The translations under genes and the position numbers were made by a program. A stretch of 64,000 bases of DNA from Hermetia illucens (taxonomy: Eukaryota; Arthropoda; Insecta; Diptera; Stratiomyidae). Position 1 is the stretch's first letter, and every line of letters starts with the position of its first letter. Shown piece by piece: positions 60,775 to 64,000 of this stretch. The stretch spans positions 116,884,027 through 116,948,026 of the forward strand of contig NC_051852.1 in assembly GCF_905115235.1 (NCBI RefSeq), read 5' to 3'. The notes under the pieces are model-generated. The model searched no databases. It was given only the letters and a program-made list of their open reading frames with translations, and was not told the DNA's origin.

Positions 60775-61930
60775 TGTTTTTAAGGTTTTGTGTAAAACAA
60801 AACCTTATTAAAATCGATTCAATGTCTGTTTGTCTGTCTGTCTGTCTGTCACATGCATTTTTCTCCAAAACGGCTAAACCGATCCGAACGAAATTTGGTG
60901 GACAGATGGGAACTATGAAATCCCACGCATACAGCGTGTGGCATAAATTTAGGTGGAGTTTAAAGGAGGGCTCCCCATACATGCAAAGGGGGAATTCAAA
61001 AATTTTTTTCACCGGATATAGTTGTGTAGGGTATTAAATGAAAGGTCTCGATTTGTACTTTCCGAAACTGACATTAGTTTTGGCATAAATTGCAAAGTGC
61101 GTGAGTAAGGAGTCAAAATGTACGCACTTGAAGTGAGACAGGACTCATTTTCGGAAACTGCCCAACCTAAAAATCCGAAAAAGAATCAGGGTGGTGCGCC
61201 TAGATGAAATCTAGGCCTTAAAATATGTCCCATTCCGATATCTGCTCAAATAAACTTACTAATAGTATATTATTACTTTTTAGAAATTTACTGAAAAAAA
61301 ACCCTTAAATTCATCGTAGGACTTCCGAATTTTGTACCAGCATAGGGGACAATATTTCGAATATACGTGCTAAATTTCATGGAAATCAGGCAATTAACGC
61401 CAAAGTTATAGCAGTTCAAACTTAGCAATTTCGAGCGAGTTTACTGCTTCCAAAGCCATGCAAATCAGATGCTGACGTCATAATTACCCGGAATAATTGA
61501 CATTCGCGTGGAATATTAAAGTCACATTTATGAAGAATCTATTTATCTGCAGCCCTTTTTAAGGTTTTGTGTAAAACACTTATGTGAAATCTAATCTTCG
61601 AGAGATGTCCCATTCCGGTATCTGCTCAAAAAATTTACTAATAGTATATTATCAACTTTTAGAAATAGACTAAAAAACTCCCCTTAAGTTCATCCTAAGT
61701 GTACTAAATTTTGCACCGACATAGAGGACAATCTCGTGCATACACATGCCAGGTATCATGAAAATCCAACTATTAGTGGGAAAGTTATAGCAGTTCAAAC
61801 TTATCAATTTCGTGCTAATTAACAGCATTCTAAGCCATACAAATAAGATGCTGACGTCATAATTAACGAGAATAATTGAAATTCGAGTGAAATATTAAAA
61901 TTCCATTCAAGAAGAATCTAATTCTCCCTA
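60775..61930 (-). repeat. DINE-1/HINE-like elements, one full and one partial (copy h)
   Basis: The 3' hairpin AAGGTTTTGT-GTAAA-ACAAAACCTT is perfect at 60782-60806, followed by a (GTCT)n microsatellite at 60822-60850 and the family core in reverse to about 61555. A second 'aaggttttgtgtaaaac' at 61561 starts another partial unit that repeats the 61200-61500 sequence at 61590-61890. Confidence 0.65.
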
Positions 61931-62119
61931 GCCCTTTTTTATATTTGATGTTGGTTAAATTGTTTTCATTCGCTAATAATATTAAACTGAGAGCGTGAAA
62001 CGTATAAGGTTGACCATTATCAACACAGGGCTTTCCAACAAATGATTTATTTAAATCGCTTTCTAGAAAATAGAGGGCAATGGAATTTTTAGCTATATTA
62101 CTCGGAGCTGTCGTGCACT

Positions 62120-62760
62120 CGTCGCTCCTCACATCTTTTTCTTTTTCTTCAGCCTTCAGTTCACAAACGGGGTGGCTCGTGATGATCGGTTTCGTCATTT
62201 TATTTTATCAAATGCCTGATCAGGATGTAATCGCGATACCTTTAAATCCCCATCCAGCGTATCAAGCCACCATTGTTTTGGCCGGGTTTTTGGTTGCTTA
62301 CCATTGCTTTCGATGTTCTGATCAATACTGGTTGTTGAATTCTCGTTAGCGTGAATTACGTGACCACACCATCGAAAACGCCTTTCTTGCAGTTTTTCCA
62401 CGATTGATGCAAACCCATATCGATCACGGATATTCTCATTTCAGACGTAATCGAAACGTGTCACGCCACCAGTGCAATGCAACATCTTCGTACCCATTAC
62501 CGCAAGACGCCGTTCATTGTCCTTTATAGTCGGTCAACCTTCAGAACTATAGAGAGTGGCAGACGGACGACATTCCAGTAAATTTTAGATTTCGGACGTG
62601 CGTTGATACGTCGATCACAAAGAACACCAGTTGGGGAATGCTACTTCATCCAGGTTGCATTAATGCGTGAAAAAATTTCATTACGCAGTTCTCCATTGGC
62701 TGATAGCATTGACTCGAGATTTTTAAATCGCTGAGTTCTGGCAATGACAGTAACCAATGG
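62120..62760 (-). mobile_element. RTE/CR1-like LINE 3' fragment
   Basis: The minus strand reads MEKLQERRFRWCGHVIHANE, then TRPKQWWLDTLDGDLKVSRL and HPDQAFDKIK, the conserved C-terminal block (RW-GHV...W-DTL..DLK) of this LINE type. Bases 62120-62420 match 63480-63720 in the same orientation. Confidence 0.65.
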
Positions 62761-62774
62761 AGAACTACGTTATG

Positions 62775-62845
62775 CTCCTCACATAGGGAAACACAAAACC
62801 TTTTATACCTGAAGCGTCAAGCTTCCGGTTTCCCGACTTGTTTAT
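62775..62845 (-). repeat. DINE-1/HINE-like left-end fragment (copy i)
   Basis: The reverse complement reads AACAAGTCGGGAAACCGGAA, then gcttgacgcttcaggtataa and aaggttttgtgtttccc, the family left edge. It truncates the end of the Jockey RT fragment. Confidence 0.65.
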
Positions 62846-62849
62846 ATGT

Positions 62850-63430
62850 CTTACATGTTTGGTAAAAAATACTGCTCCCGTATAGCAGAGATGGGCGAAT
62901 TAATTGTTTATAAATTAAAAGTCTATTCTTAATGTTTAGTTTCTTAGATCTAATTAAAGGGTAAAGGGATTTCAGCGTACCTGTGCATGCATCTCTTTTC
63001 AACTTGATGTGTTTTCTCCAATTTAGTCTGCTGTCGAAAGTCAGTCCTAAATATTTCGCTGTTGGTTTCCAATCGATGGGCTGATTTTCGATTTTGATTT
63101 TCCCCGGTTTCTGTTCTCTCTTTCTTGTGATGAAGATTGCCTGGGTCTTCTCCGGGTTTATTTTTATCTTCCACTTTTTGAAGTATTCCAACATTGTGTT
63201 GGTTGCCTTCTGAAGATTGCTTGTGATGAGGCGTGGCTGTTTCGATGTGTGGAAGAGGCATGTGTCGTCCGCGAATAAGGAGATCCCTGTGAAGCGGTTA
63301 AATTGTCTTGGAATGTCCGCCGTGAATACTGTGTATAACAGCGGGGAAAGCGGCGATCCTTGGGGTACTCCTGCCTCTATTCTTTTTTCCGTTGTATGTC
63401 CAAGTTTCATGCGATACCGCCTTTATATAT
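62850..63430 (-). mobile_element. Jockey-clade LINE RT fragment, frame still open
   Basis: A minus-strand frame from 63410 is open for nearly 190 codons without a stop: AGVPQGSPLSPLLYTVFTAD, SLFADDTCLF (catalytic FADD), KWKIKINPEKTQAIFITR, KYLGLTFDSRLNWRKHI and LIRPSLLYGSSIF. This is the RT palm and thumb of the Jockey clade. The open frame suggests a relatively recent insertion, truncated at both ends and sitting between two pieces of another LINE. Confidence 0.8.
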
Positions 63431-63479
63431 TATATTGAGCTCATAATGTTTTGTTTCTTGTATCTTCTTCTTTTTCTTC

Positions 63480-63780
63480 CGCCTTTGTCCTGCTCACAAG
63501 CGGAGTCGCCTCGTCACCATTTGGCTCTATCAAATGCCTGATCTGGATGGAATCTCGAGACTTTTAAATCTCCATCCACCATTGTTTCGGCCGGCCTTTT
63601 GGTCGTTTACTATCGACTTCGATGTTCAGATCAATCTTGGCAAGTGAATTCTCGTTAGCGCGAATTACGTGACCATACCGTCGAAGACGCCTCGCAGGCA
63701 ATTTTTCCACGATCAGTGCAACATTATCGACATTGGATGCATTTTCTTAGTCGGCCTGTCGCGGGACTTGTCACCAAGAG
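63480..63780 (-). mobile_element. RTE/CR1-like LINE 3' fragment, second piece
   Basis: Nucleotide match to 62120-62420 ('tatcaaatgcctgatc', 'ttttaaatctccatcca', 'gaattctcgttagcgcgaatt'). It is a separate copy rather than the other half of one copy, since the same segment is present twice. Bases 63780-64000 show nothing further. Confidence 0.6.
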
Positions 63781-64000
63781 AGATCATGTAGGATTTAGCA
63801 TAGTGGAACAACTCCAACTATATTTTATTTATCTCTTTCCCCGATCTCAGCACATTATTTTTGTTTTACGGAGGATAGTACAAAGTACGTTGCCTCAAAC
63901 TCTCCTCCTTTACCTGGGCTTGGGTACAGCATACTATGCTAATAGCATGGCGGAGTTGTTTTGTTTCTTGTATATTTGTAACTAATGCCAAAATAATAGT

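Overview
The window is AT-rich nuclear DNA from an insect, most likely a fly (Diptera). The reasons are 52 to 110 bp introns, conserved host exons, R1-, Jockey- and RTE-type LINEs, Tc1, mariner and Penelope-type remnants, tRNA-derived SINEs, and a DINE-1-like repeat family. The species cannot be named from sequence alone. Host coding sequence fills only about 10% of the window. Most of the rest is layered, decayed mobile DNA.

Host genes in order: (1) a complete FRA10AC1 homologue, three exons, plus strand (6588-7578); (2) gene A, a complete seven-exon FAD-dependent polyamine-oxidase-like gene (11715-16496, 518 aa); (3) gene B, a second complete seven-exon copy (24255-29166, 479 aa); (4) a minus-strand THAP-domain gene (42010 down to 32777), rebuilt here as 5 or 6 exons and 555 or 577 aa, with a 7.3 kb intron; (5) gene C, a third polyamine-oxidase-like copy (48250-49780) with exons 1-5 only. 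Genes A, B and C share every intron position and phase that can be compared and nearly identical exon lengths, so they are a tandem family. They appear to have diverged in location: B ends in -SHL, a peroxisomal PTS1-type tail, while A has gained a hydrophobic signal-peptide-like leader and has no PTS1.

Mobile DNA: 1-5.2 kb holds an R1-clade LINE split by another LINE, plus further R1 pieces. 8.1-10 kb holds a Tc1 fossil joined to a LINE. 10.57-11.52 kb is a recent 5'-truncated Jockey-type insertion with an 11 bp target-site duplication and a small extra membrane-protein ORF. 17-23 kb holds LINE pieces and a SINE with a 14 bp target-site duplication. 33-40 kb, inside the THAP gene's large intron, holds a MITE, DINE-1-like elements, mariner and a Penelope-like GIY-YIG piece. 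43.7-47.9 kb holds an antisense LINE just upstream of gene C. 50-64 kb is LINE debris where exons 6-7 of gene C would be expected. Two short LTR-retrotransposon gag fossils are also present.

Most notable: the apparent targeting switch in the oxidase array; a gene A splice acceptor that seems to be built from repeat DNA; a THAP gene with P-element-like DNA-binding, coiled-coil and HTH regions but no catalytic core; and a DINE-1/Helentron-like family with at least nine copies or fragments.
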